A stretch of DNA of 27,703 bases from Pelagophyceae sp. CCMP2097 (Eukaryota; Sar; Pelagophyceae). Under the pieces are notes generated by a model. It made no database searches, was not told where the DNA came from, and worked only from the letters and a program-made list of their open reading frames with translations. This document shows, one piece after another, positions 18,000 through 27,528 of this stretch. A program made the translations under genes and the position numbers. Position 1 is the stretch's first letter. Every line of letters begins with the position of its first letter. The stretch is taken from positions 486,545 to 514,247 of the forward strand of contig MU657187.1 in assembly GCA_026770575.1 (NCBI GenBank). The letters run 5' to 3'.

Positions 18000-19773
18000 T
18001 TACTTTTTGTAGGGATACGGCGCGCCACATAGCATTTTGTCAAGCTCGTCGCGGTACTTGGCCTCCTTGGCGTCTCCCAGCCGCTCCCTGGTCGACGTAG
18101 CTCGTTCTTGCAAGGGCAGCGCCGCGTCGAGGCGGCCGAGGCGCCACAGCAGCATCGCGAGGTTGTTCAGCGAAATCGCGACGTCCGGGTGGTCCGGCCC
18201 GAGCTGCTTCTCGTAGATCTCTCGAGGCCACGGCGGTACAGCGGCTCGGCGTCGTCGTCGTGCTTGTCCTGCTTCTGCAGCAGCCCCGCGGGGTTGTTCA
18301 GCGACGTCACGACGCGCGGGTGGTCCCGCCCGAGCTTCTTCTCGTAGATCGTGAGGCGGCGGTAGAGCGGCTCGGCGGCGTCGAGCTTGCCCTGCTTCTC
18401 CAGCAGCCCCGCGAGGTTGTTCAGCGACACTGCGACGCTCGGGTGGTCTGGCCCGAGCTGCTTCTCGTAGATCCCGAGGGAGCGGCGGTACAGCGGCTCG
18501 GCTGCATCGAGCTCGCGTTGCTTCTTCAGCAACGACGCGAGCTTGCCCAGCGACACCGCGACGTCCGGGTGGTCCGACCCGAGCTGCTTCTCCTGGATCT
18601 CTCGAGGCCGCGGCGGCAGAGCGGCTCGGCGGCGTCGTGCTTGTCCTGCTTCTGCAGCAGCCTCGCGAGGTTGTTCAGCGACTTCGCGACGCCCGGATGG
18701 TTCAGCCCGAGCTGCTTCTCGCGGATCTCGAGGGCGCGGCGGTAGAGAGGCTCGGCGGCGTCGAGCTTGCCCTGCTTCTTCAGCAGCTGCGCGAGCTTGT
18801 TCAGCGCAAAAGAGTACTCCACGAGTCCTCGCCGTGCGCGACTAGCGCCATTTCACGTCGGCACTCTCGGATGAGGGCCAGGAGGTCGTACGCGGCGAGC
18901 TGCTCCAAGATGTCGTCCAAAGCTTCGAGCTTGGACGCATCTCGCGCCTTGACGGCGCGATCGACGGCGTCAGCGAGGCCCGCCGTCGCGTTTCTACCGG
19001 CGTCGTCGGCGATGGACTCGAGGACCTTCATGCGCTCGGCGACGACGTCGAGGTTGCCGCAGAAGTATGTCCGAAAGTACTCGTAATAGACGGGTGTCTT
19101 CCCCTTGAGAGGATCTGGACGAGAAGGAGCTCGACGACCATGGACGTGCCGTCCGGCAACCGGATCCGCAAGTTGATGAGGACGTACCCGTTGAAGGTTG
19201 GGTGCAGGAAGCGGTTCTTGCTGCGGAGGACAAAGACCTTGCCGGCCTCGTCAGAGAAGTCCTCGAGGTTGAGCACGGTGACGAGCGAGGCCTCGTCGCC
19301 GCAGACGATGGAGCACGAGCTCGTCGAGGCGGGCCGTGTTGCCGCCGTACTCGTTCGTCGCCTTTTCCGTCGCGCGCTCCAGGTCCTTCAGGGGCCCCAA
19401 CGAGTAGGCGAGGTGGACCTTGTCTTCGCGGCCGTCGGTGCGCGCCTCGCGGAGCATCTCCTTGTTCGGGTCGAGGCCGGCGGCGATGACGACGCGCCGG
19501 CAGAAGTCGTCGAGCATTTGCGGCGGGCGCGCGCAGGTAGAGCGCGGCGAGCTGCGCGTCGACGCCGACCGTGGTGCCGCCGAGGTCTTGGAGGAGGATT
19601 TTCGAGCTGCCCACGTCAAAGGCCTCCGCGCCTTTCGTCGGCATGAAGAGGGGCGCTGCGCTGTTGAGCTTGTCGCACGAGACGAGAGAGCCCATGAGCT
19701 TGTCGAAGAGCTCCTCCGCCGCGGGGTTCGACGCGGCGGCATGCATGCCCCGCGCTGCGGTCGTTCCGCTCAT
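18000..19773 (-). pseudogene. RelA/SpoT-like head plus kinesin-light-chain-type TPR repeats, frameshifted
   Basis: Reading from ATG 19773, the order is a short leader, ELFDKLMGSLVSCDKLNSA, then GGTTVGVDAQLAALYLRAP and LGPLKDLERATEKATNEYGG. KNRFLHPTFNGYVLINLRIR and a strand ending VVEL follow, then YYEYFRTYFCGNLDVV and a helical linker. The NRF-P-NGY-I-VEL pattern resembles the RelA/SpoT nucleotidyltransferase fold, an inference. Six TPR units with the KLC signature ([28 protein letters not shown]) follow, ending DKMLCGAPYPYKK with a stop at 18002-18000. Continuity needs six frame changes: near 19525 (extra G), 19313 (about 5 bp lost), 19108, 18823, 18600 and 18217. The last two are the same CT expansion (GATCTCTCGAG for GATCTCGAG) in two different TPR units. 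It is most likely a pseudogene; clustered assembly errors are the alternative. Confidence 0.7.
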
Positions 19774-20417
19774 GCCGGGACCGCCCCGAAAGAAGCAGCC
19801 GGGTGGACGCACGTCCGTCATACGTCCGTCAACTTCCGAGTCGAGTGTACACCCAAAAATCCAACTCCCGGCCACTATCAACGCCGGCCCACAATGTGCT
19901 GGACTGCCTGGCCGGCCACCGTACCGCTTCGGCGTGCGAAAATAAAGCCGCCCGTATTGACCATGAGCCGCTGAGGAGACACAACAGCCGTCGACGCACG
20001 CCTGAATGCAGCAAGTGGGGACGTACCCGACAGCGAGGCAGAACGGTCGAAGCCCTTCGGGGTGGATGACCAGTCGCTCCTGCGCAGGCCCCCTCGACTG
20101 CACGTGGCTCGCCGCGCCTGCTCTCCCCGGGATATTAAATCAAACCCTCACGCCTCACACGTGTACGTCAGAAAACTTTGAGCCATCTCGGAAGACTGAG
20201 ATGCCGTTCGAGAAACGATTTCCGATGCATTATCTGTTGGAAGATCCGAAGGATTTCCAAAGCCAGAGGCGCAAAGGCTCAAGCCGGCATGACGATCGAG
20301 ATAAAGTCGGAGTGTCTTCTCCTTTTTACGCCGCTGCCACAAACGCGCAGCGCCGCGTCGGCGCGCCTGCGGCCTCGGATCCACTTGCGGAGCCACGGCA
20401 CAACTGCTTGTTCGGCC
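19774..20417. other. Spacer, no gene seen
   Basis: This is the upstream flank of the decayed TPR gene, mixed in GC content, with no recognisable family in any frame and no clear repeat. Confidence 0.5.
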
Positions 20418-20545
20418 AGGAGCACTGGCAGGGACGGGTACGGTTTTGCCCGTAATCCGCGGGTCGGGATCGACGGGTTGCGCGTTTCCGCCAACCCGCC
20501 TTTGAGTGGGTCTGGCCGTGGCCCCGACCCGCGACCCGGTGACCG
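20418..20545 (-). repeat. Dispersed CGGGTT-rich element, copy 3 (partial)
   Basis: The terminal-repeat sequence is split by 6 bp (AGGAGCA, CTGGCA, GGGACGG). The core CGCGGGTCGGG and TTTGAGTGGGTCTGGCCGTG follow. The far end is lost. Confidence 0.75.
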
Positions 20546-20599
20546 CGGCGAAGGTGAAACCCGCGGATAACCCGACAATCCATAGCCCGATCCGCGGGG

Positions 20600-21009
20600 T
20601 TTGCTATATAATTCCATGGACGGACATGCTGTGCACGACGGCTGGCAGCGGCGGACGCGCCGGTCTCGACGGCCGTGGAGGCTGATGCACGGCGCATGTG
20701 AGGGAAGACTCGACGACGGCGTCACTCGGAAGCACGGACCGCGCATCCGACTTTTTCGGCCCTTCCGGCTCACCACGGACGAGCATCCTGTGCACGACGG
20801 CTCGATGCATACGCATGCGTCGCCGCGTCCGCATAGGCCACGGAAGGACCGTCCAAGGAACCGTGACGTCCACGCACGGCACTCTGCCGCGGCGCAGCGC
20901 ATCGACCCGGCGCACGATAGTGCATTCATCCTTCCCTCCGGTAGGCACCGGCGCCGGACCCAACCTGGGGAACGTCGGAGGCGACGGACGCCGAAAGAAC
21001 ACGGTGTCG
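20600..21009. other. No gene seen; short internal duplication
   Basis: CTGTGCACGACGGCT occurs twice (about 20629 and 20789) in a region with CATG-rich palindromes. Both strands have open frames, but neither has a recognisable family. Confidence 0.45.
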
Positions 21010-21057
21010 CACCGGGTTTCCTCCACCGGGTTTCCTCTATTCGCGTGTATCATATCT
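21010..21057 (-). repeat. Inverted partner of 16622-16690
   Basis: The reverse complement reads ATGATACACGCGAATAGAG, then two GGAAACCCGG units, matching the plus-strand copy at 16622. Confidence 0.75.
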
Positions 21058-21530
21058 TGGGCTTCGGGCCGCGCGGTCAGGGACTATTGCTCTCCGGAAA
21101 TGGGCTCTTAATTACGGGTACGACCTGACCCGGATTCTGCGCGTGTCGACCCGACCGACCCGCGACCCGCGGGTCAGCCGGCCTGCCGACCCGCGACTCG
21201 GCCTGGCGAGTTCACGGGATTGGTCGTTCCTGCGACCCTTCGGGGTCGGCACGAATGCCATAACCGACCGAAAGACACCCTACTCCTGGGGCTCTCCTTG
21301 ACGAGGCTGACGAGCCGCGCAAGTGTCTTACTCAGGCTGACGAGCGGCGTGTGAGCCGCCGCCGACGGCGCGGCCGTTCGTCGGGCGATGGCGCCCAGGG
21401 CCGCCCGAGTCGCGGCGGCGCGGCGGCGGGCGGGCTCGGCGGGCCCTGGCTCCTCGAAGGCCCCCCGGCCGTGGTGCGCGGCGTCGTACCGCCCGCGCGC
21501 GTGCGGGACCGCGCACCGCACGCGGCCAAG

Positions 21531-21655
21531 GTGCTCGTCGACACGCCTCGGAGTGTTCAATGACACGAAGTGCTCGTCGACACGTAACCGGAAGTGCTCG
21601 TCGACGCGCCCCGAATTGTTCATCGACACGTCAAACCAAGTTCTCGTCGGTGCGT
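21531..21655 (+). repeat. Degenerate GTGCTCGTCGACACG repeats
   Basis: Five to six units spaced 20-40 bp carry versions of GTGCTCGTCGACACG. On the minus strand they would encode RVDEHF-type hexapeptides in an open frame (21174-21662) that I cannot assign. Confidence 0.75.
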
Positions 21656-21727
21656 CCCGCAAGGCCGGGTCCTAAGACCGCAAAGGGGCCTCGCGACCGC
21701 CGCGGCGATTTTGCGCGATGCGCGAGG

Positions 21728-24700
21728 CTAGGCCGCGGCGGCTTCCTCGTGCTGGAGTAGCGTGCGCGTGAGGGCGTGCAAACCCGCCTTGCCCTTGACG
21801 GCCTCTAAGAGTGTACACGCGCGCCGCAGCAGCGCCAGGTCGGCGGCGGTGAAGTCGCACAAGCACGATTCGGCGCGCCTGGTGAGGACTTGGAAGATGT
21901 CTGGGGCATCGACATTTGCTTCCGCAAAGGCCCACGCGGTCATAGAAAGTGCCTACAATACGCCGTCGGACGCGGGAAACGACCCTGCAAATGCGCCGTC
22001 GAAGAGCGAGAACCACCCCGCCGCTCTCGCCCCGCTCGACTCAGGAGCATGGACGGGTTCGGATTTGCCCTTCAACCCGCACCTCGGGTTTGCCGGGTTT
22101 GTGCATTTTGGCCGACCAGTCTTTGAGTGGGTCTGGCTGTGGCCCGAACCCGACCTCTCGAAGACGGATTTGGTCGCTCGACAAACCCGCGACCCTTTGG
22201 GTTTGGCACGAATTGAAAAGCTTAACGGACGGACCCCTGTAGAGGCCTCTTTGGCAATCACTTACAAGGTCTCTGTATGGTCACTTGCTTCGGCCTCTTT
22301 GAAGAGCCCTATCAAGCCTCCACGCAGGGTTCCTTGCCAGAGACGCGTTTTATGGCCATTACTGGGTCCCTTCACCGTTCCTCGCACGGGATGCCATATG
22401 GTTTAATGGCGGTGCGAGGGCCCGTCCTAGCAACCGCCCGATGCCCCGCCCAGGGGACGTCGCAGAGAGGCTGCAGTCGAAGAGACTGTCGAAAGAATCG
22501 TCCAAAGGGCCGTCGAGAAACCGCTGTCAAAGCGACCGTCACAGAGGGTCCGTCTCCGGGACCTTTCGAAAGGGAATTGTCCGAAGGAATTGTCCAAGGG
22601 ACCGCCAGAACGACCGTCCGAGAGACCGTCCGAGCCTCTTGAGGGGCCGTCTCAAGGCGCCGTTTCGAATGGCCGTCGAAAGGGGCCGTCTCGAGGGTCG
22701 TCTCCAGGGGCCGCCCCGAGAAGCCGTCTCGAGGGGCCGTCTCGAGGACCCGGAGCTAGGAGCAGCGGCGGGTTCGGGTTTGGCCGAAACCTGCGGGTCG
22801 GGTTTGTGCGTTCTGGCCGATCCGCCTTTGAGTGGGTTTGGCTGTGGCACAACCCGAACTCTCGAAGACGGGTTTGGTATCTCGACAAAGCCGCGACCCT
22901 TTGGGCGTTGTTTCGAGGGACCGTCGAAGGGCCAACGAGAGGGGCTTTCTCGAGGCGCCGTCTTGAGGGGCCGTCTAAAGGGACCGTTTCGAGGGGCCCT
23001 TTCGAGGGGTCGTCTCGAGTGGCCGTCGCGAGAGGCGCTCAAGGGTCTTGAAAGAGACCTTGCAAGCGACCGCGCAGAGGCCGTGCAATTGACCGCAAAA
23101 GTAGCTTTCCGAGCGAGATCTTGCAAAGCCCTCTTTGGCGGTCTCTTCAAGAACTGCGGGCCCGATGAGAGAGAAGTCTTCTTTATTAGGATTTCCTACA
23201 GCATGCCGAGGATTTTCTCCGGAAGGTTTTTCTCTGTTGGGTCAGATAGGTTTTTCTACAGCCTGCTCCAGATTTTCTACAAATTTTGGCGGGGCGCTGG
23301 CGTAAGACCCTCGGATTGAACGCCTCTATGCTTTTTACGCTCTCGCGCGCCAACGCTTCGAAGAGCTCCGGGGCGGGGATCCCGGCTTGGGCAAAAGCCC
23401 ACGAAAGGGTGGCCAGCTCCATTGCGCCAAACGTTTCCATCTTGGTCTTTGAACAACCCGCAATCGCTTGAAGCAGCACCGGCGCCTGAACGCCCGCCTT
23501 AGCAAAGGCCCACGCCGAAAATGCGAGGTCTTGCGCGTTGAACGATTCGATCTTTGGTATTGCGTGTGTGGATATGGCGTCGAAGAGGGTGAGCTTGGTT
23601 TCAGGCGACACGGAATCTATCATCGCATACGCCCAAACCACGTTCGTCATCCCTTGCGCGTCGAACTCGGCCGCCCTCTCCACCGCTTGCAACGCGACGG
23701 CGTCGAAGAGCGGTGATGAAGCGTAGCCTGATGCCGAATAGGCCCAGACGGCGTTTGACAATTCCTGTGCTGAAAACATTTCAATCTGTTCCACCGCTTC
23801 CGCCGCCACGGCGCCGAAGAGCGCTTTCGCGTGGCGGCCCGATATCGCGCCGAGTTTGGAGTAGGCCCAGACGATGTTGGCGAGGCCGCGGGGCGAAAAG
23901 AGGGCGATTTCTTTTTGGGCTTGGAGGGCCTAATTTTCCAATTCCGACTAGAGGGACTTCCTATAGGGAGTTCCTATTCCGACACGGAATCCCGTACCCT
24001 CGAGGGCATCGACCGCCCAGCGATTGACCCAGCGAGGCCGCCGGGGGGCTGCCGAGGGACACAGATGGGCTGTCGAAGACTGCCGAGGCCCCGGGCCGAA
24101 TGAGAGGACCGTAGAGGGTCTCGAGAGGACCATGTGTACGGTCTGCGTGGCAGACGACTAGTAGGCCGCAAAGGGTCTGGAGACTGGAGAGGACCGCAGA
24201 GGGTCTGCGGAGGACCGCCGAGGCCGTCGGGTCCGATACACAGAGGGGCCGCCAAGGCCCGGCTGGACCTTCGAGGGTCTGCATAAGACCGCCGAGGGAC
24301 GTCGAGGTCGAGGACCGTCGAGGGTCTGCAGATGACCATATAGAGCCCACGGAGAACCGTCAAGGGCCTGGCCGTCAAGGGTCCGTCGAGGCCCGTCGAG
24401 GCTCAATCGGAACGTCGAGGGTCTGTAGAGGACCACCGAGGGTCTGCAGAGGACCCACAGAGGGCCCACAGAGGACCGCCGAGGCCCATGCGGGCCGCCG
24501 AGGGACTGATGAGAACAGCCGAGACCCAGTCGATTCGTCGAGGGGCCTGCATAGAGGAATGTCGAGGGTCCACAGAGAACCGTAGAGGGCCCGTCGGACC
24601 GTGTCGGGTCCGTCGAGGACCGTGCCGAGTCCGGAGAGGCCGCCGAGGGTCCGTATCCGCAAGAAAAGGGTCAGTATGACCCGTCGAGGCACAGGCGGAC

Positions 24701-26352
24701 CGTCAAAGGTCTGCGTAAGATCGTCGAGTTCCGGGCGGTCCGTCGAGGATCCATTGAGGACCATGTAGAGCACACGGAGACCGCAGAGGGTCTGTAGAGG
24801 ACCGTAGAGGGCCCACAAAGGACCGTCGAGGCCCAGTCGGACCGTGCCGGGTCCAGAAAGGACCGTCGAGGGTCCGCATTGAACCATCGACGACCAGGCC
24901 GGACCGTCGAGGGTCCGTAGAGGACCGTAGAGGGTCTATAGAGGGCCGTCAGTCGGACCGTGTCGGGTCCGTCGAGGACCGTCGAGGGTCCGCATAGGAC
25001 CATCGACGACCAGGCCGGACCGTGCCGGGTACGTAGAGGACCATATAGAGCCCACGGAGACCGTTGTGGGTCTGAACAAGGCCGTCGATGGTCTGAACAG
25101 GACCGTCGAGGCCCGGAAGATTCGTCGAGGGGCCTGCATAGACCATAGAGGAACGCCGAGGGTTCGTCGAGGGTCCGTCGAGGACCGTCGAGGGTCGATG
25201 CCCGGCCGGACCGTGCCGGGTCCGGAGAGGACCGTGCCGGGTCCGTAGAGGGTCTGTAGAGAACGCCTCGGGTGGACCGTCGAGGTTCTGAATAGGACCA
25301 TAAAGATTCCACAGAGGGCCGTCAAGGGTCTGTAGAGGACCGTAGAGGGTCTGTCAAGGACCGTCGAGGCCCAGTCGGACCGTCTCGTTGAGGGTCCGTA
25401 TCCGCAAAAAAGGGCGAGTATGGACCGCCCAAGGTCCAAAGAGCATCTGTACTCCAAAGGGCGGCGTCTCCACAGAGGCGGCGGGCATCGCCTCCGTCCT
25501 CAAAGCGGAGGTTGGCCGACGCACGTTTCCGTGTTTCCCGACGCCACCGAAAAGGGTCCCCAAAGATTGTCTGACGCGGCCTTTTGCGACTGCGTGAAGT
25601 AGCTTTGGCGTTGGAAACACCTTTGCCGTCGCAAAGGACCAGACCAGACTCGAAAGGCACCTTGAATTGAATTTCTCGATTCGAAGCGGCGCGTCCGAGG
25701 CCACCGCCTCGAAGAGTGAAGGGGCGGATGTATCTGTCGATGCAAAGGCCCGTAAGATAGTCGCGAGGTTATGGGCAGAAAACGTCTTTGTTTTTACCAC
25801 CATTCGCTCCCCCGAAACTCCGAAAAAGTCCGGCGCAGCAAAGCCGACTTTTGCAAGAGCCCAGACGGTTAATGAAATTTCCTGCGGTTTGAATTCGTCG
25901 ATTCGCGACGGCGCCTGCTCTTCTACAAAGCGGAAGAATGCCGATTCGAAAACTCCAATATTCGCCAACGCCCACGCACATTTAGAAACCGTATTCGCAC
26001 TCCACTTTCTAGCCTCCATCATCTCAGTCGCCTTGTCGATCAACTTTCCCAACCAAAGCTTATCACTGTCTAGAGTCTTGCCCCCCGCCTGCAAGACCCC
26101 AATCCTGAGCAGCGCGGCACCGATTTGCTCGTGCTCGAATTCGTGGCCCCTTGCTTCAAACAGTGCCAAAACGTCTTTCGTTGAGGAATACCGCGCTAAA
26201 GCCTCGTTGAGCACCTTTGTCGCGCTCTTTTCGTTGACTCGCGGTCGCTTCGGTTCTCGAGGTTCCTCTGTCTGCCCCCCCGTCGAAACGTCGACGCCGA
26301 TCCGCCGGCCGCCGAGGCGCTGGCCGTGCCTACGCAAGCGGGAAACGTCCAT
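21728..26352 (-). CDS. OPR/FASTK-like helical-repeat protein with two giant repeat-filled introns
   Basis: Exons 26352-25576, 23929-23309 and 21952-21728 are all in phase 0 and give 540 residues. Introns are 1,646 bp (donor GTCAGA, acceptor AATTAG) and 1,356 bp (donor GTCTTA, acceptor TTGTAG). The protein has an N-terminal basic leader (~1-40), a helical region, then about 11 repeats of 37-42 residues with the core F-x-x-x-x-L-x-x-x-x-W-A-[FY]-A. Both joins fall inside repeats and keep their spacing: KGR-ALQAQKEIALFSPRGL at intron 1 and FNPR-ALSMTAWAFA at intron 2. The second aligns position for position with FNAQDLAFSAWAFA in the preceding repeat. Such repeat proteins usually bind organellar RNA; no RAP domain is seen at the C-terminus, which ends LLQHEEAAAA. 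If intron 2 is not spliced, exon 2 reads on into a basic tail ending at 23186. A decayed paralogue lies at 17030-17990. Confidence 0.75.
22043..22225 (-). repeat. Dispersed CGGGTT-rich element, copy in intron 2
   Basis: It begins with AGGAGCATGGACGG (13 of 14 matches to the terminal repeat of the complete copy) and runs to about 22225, where the other end is missing after GGCACGAATTGAAAA. Confidence 0.85.
22245..22340 (-). repeat. Inverted copy of 27280-27400
   Basis: The reverse complement contains GCAAGTGACCATACAGAG and TTGTAAGTGATTGCCAAAGA, resembling CTCGCAAGTGATTGCGTAGA and neighbours at 27330-27400 on the plus strand. Confidence 0.55.
22470..23045 (-). repeat. 13-bp minisatellite array in intron 2, interrupted by an element copy
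   Basis: Units close to TCGAGGGGCCGTC (reverse complement GACGGCCCCTCGA) run from about 22470 to 22757 and from 22906 to 23045, diverged on the left and tidier near 22660-22757. The orientation is opposite to the array at 26595-27120. Confidence 0.8.
22758..22905 (-). repeat. Dispersed CGGGTT-rich element, second copy in intron 2
   Basis: It begins AGGAGCAGCGGCGG, a diverged terminal repeat. The core GCGGGTCGGGTTTGTGCGTT and TTTGAGTGGGTTTGGCTGTG is conserved. It is truncated at the far end and embedded in the 13-bp array. Confidence 0.85.
24095..25400. repeat. 21-bp minisatellite filling intron 1
   Basis: About 60 units, mostly 21 bp, start with GACCGTCGAGGGTCC or GACCGTAGAGGGTCT followed by six variable bases such as GTAGAG. 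The 15-base core is nearly palindromic. Longer segments recur as higher-order repeats: ACCATCGACGACCAGGCCGG at about 24884 and 24999, ATTCGTCGAGGGGCCTGCAT at about 24534 and 25121, and GGTCCGTATCCGCA at about 24647 and 25393. Because 21 is a multiple of three, long open frames with heptapeptide repeats (GPSTVLY-like on the minus strand) occur in several frames; I treat them as a by-product. Confidence 0.9.
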
Positions 26353-26371
26353 TGCGAGAACCTCGGAGGCC

Positions 26372-26584
26372 AGGAGCAGGGACGGTGTATTCGGGTCGGG
26401 TCGGGGTTTCAATCTGTGCCAAATCCAAAGGGTCGCCGGTTTGTCGAGTGACCAAACCCGTCTTCGAGAGGTCGGGTTATGCCACGGCCAGACCCGCGGG
26501 TCGACGACGGGTCGGCCAAAGCGCACAAACTCGGCAAACCCGACCCGCGGGTTGAAGGGCAAACCCAAACCCGTCCCTGCTCCT
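26372..26584 (+). mobile_element. Complete 213-bp element with 14-bp terminal inverted repeats
   Basis: The ends are AGGAGCAGGGACGG (26372-26385) and CCGTCCCTGCTCCT (26571-26584), perfect reverse complements. The interior is CGGGTT-rich and has no coding capacity of its own. It lies 20 bp upstream of the start codon of the helical-repeat gene. Size, terminal repeats and copy number fit a non-autonomous DNA transposon (MITE). No target-site duplication is clear at the edges. Confidence 0.8.
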
Positions 26585-26594
26585 ATCTCCGGCT

Positions 26595-27120
26595 TCTCGA
26601 GACGGCCCCTGGAGACGGCCCCTGGAGACGGCCCCTGGAGACGGCCCCTGGAGACGGCCCTTCGAGACGGCCCTTTTTCGAACCTTGAGACGGCCACTCG
26701 AAACGGCGCCATGGGATGGCGCTTCGAGAAGGGCCCTCGAGACGACCATTCGAAACAGCGCCTTGAGTCGGCCCATCGAGACGGTACCTCGAAACGGCCA
26801 CTCGAAACGGCGTTTGAGACGGCCCCTCGAGACGGCCCTCTGGAGACGGCCACTCGAAACGGCGCCTTAAGACGCCCCCTCGAGATGCCCCCTCGAGACG
26901 GTGCCTCGAGATGGCCTCTTTCGATGGCCATTCGACACGGCGCCTTGAGACGCCCCCTCGAGACGGCGCCTCGGGAAGGCTCCTCTCTCCAGTCTCTCGA
27001 GACGGCCCCTCGAGACGGCCATTCGAAAAGGGCCCTCGAGACGGCTTCTCGAGACGGCCTCTTGAGACGGCCCCTTTTGACGGTCGTTCGAAACGAAGCC
27101 TTGAGACGGCCCCTATGGAG
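26595..27120 (+). repeat. 13-bp minisatellite array
   Basis: Roughly 40 units of GACGGCCCCTCGA and variants lie here, with four perfect GACGGCCCCTGGA units at the left end. The 13-bp period shifts frame each unit, so open frames across it are not expected to be coding. Diverged units continue to about 27250. Confidence 0.9.
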
Positions 27121-27528
27121 GCTCGGACGGTCCTTCGACGGGTCCCTCGGCGGGCCCTCTGTGACGGTCGCTTTGATTGGCGGCCCCTCGACGGTCCCTT
27201 GGACAGTCACTCGGCTGCAAGCCCCTCTGGAACGTCTCCTGGACGGGCGGGCCCTCGGAGTCGCCGCGGCGGCCCGGTCTCTTGCAAGGAGCCCTGCGCG
27301 AGGGCTTGAGAGTGGCCTTGAAAAGGGCCTCGCAAGTGATTGCGTAGAGCTTCGCGGCAGAGGCCTTGCAAGTGGCCAAAAAAGAGGCCTTGCAAGGGCC
27401 CGTCCGGTGGGCCCTTCAAGGGCCCTTGAAAGAGGCCGTCCAAGAGGCATTGTAAGTGACCGTGCAGAGGCCGGGCAAGCGGCCGCTAAAGAGGCCTCGC
27501 AGGGGCCCGCACTGTCGAACACTTGGTG
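27121..27528. repeat. Degenerate minisatellite flank
   Basis: Diverged relatives of the 13-bp unit come first, then a stretch of AGAGGCCTTGCAAG and CAAGTGRCC-type repeats (27300-27500). That stretch partly matches 22245-22340 in inverse and 23048-23100 in direct orientation. No gene is visible. Confidence 0.6.

Noticed and set aside
21174..21662. Minus-strand frame with RVDEHF repeats as a gene
   Set aside because: It is mostly explained by a degenerate tandem repeat and GC-rich low complexity, and I recognise no family.
23186..23308. Basic C-terminal tail (CRK-rich) read through from exon 2
   Set aside because: It lacks repeat character and is derived from TGTAGAAAATC-like repeats. Splicing at 23308 to 21952 restores the helical repeat exactly.
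24095..25400. CRISPR array
   Set aside because: There are no constant repeats with unique spacers. Units are contiguous 21-mers, and the context is a eukaryotic intron.
25354..27522. A 722-residue minus-strand frame and a 670-residue plus-strand frame over the same region
   Set aside because: Only 25576-26352 on the minus strand has a recognisable domain. The rest runs through 13-bp minisatellite and element sequence, where GC richness keeps all frames open.
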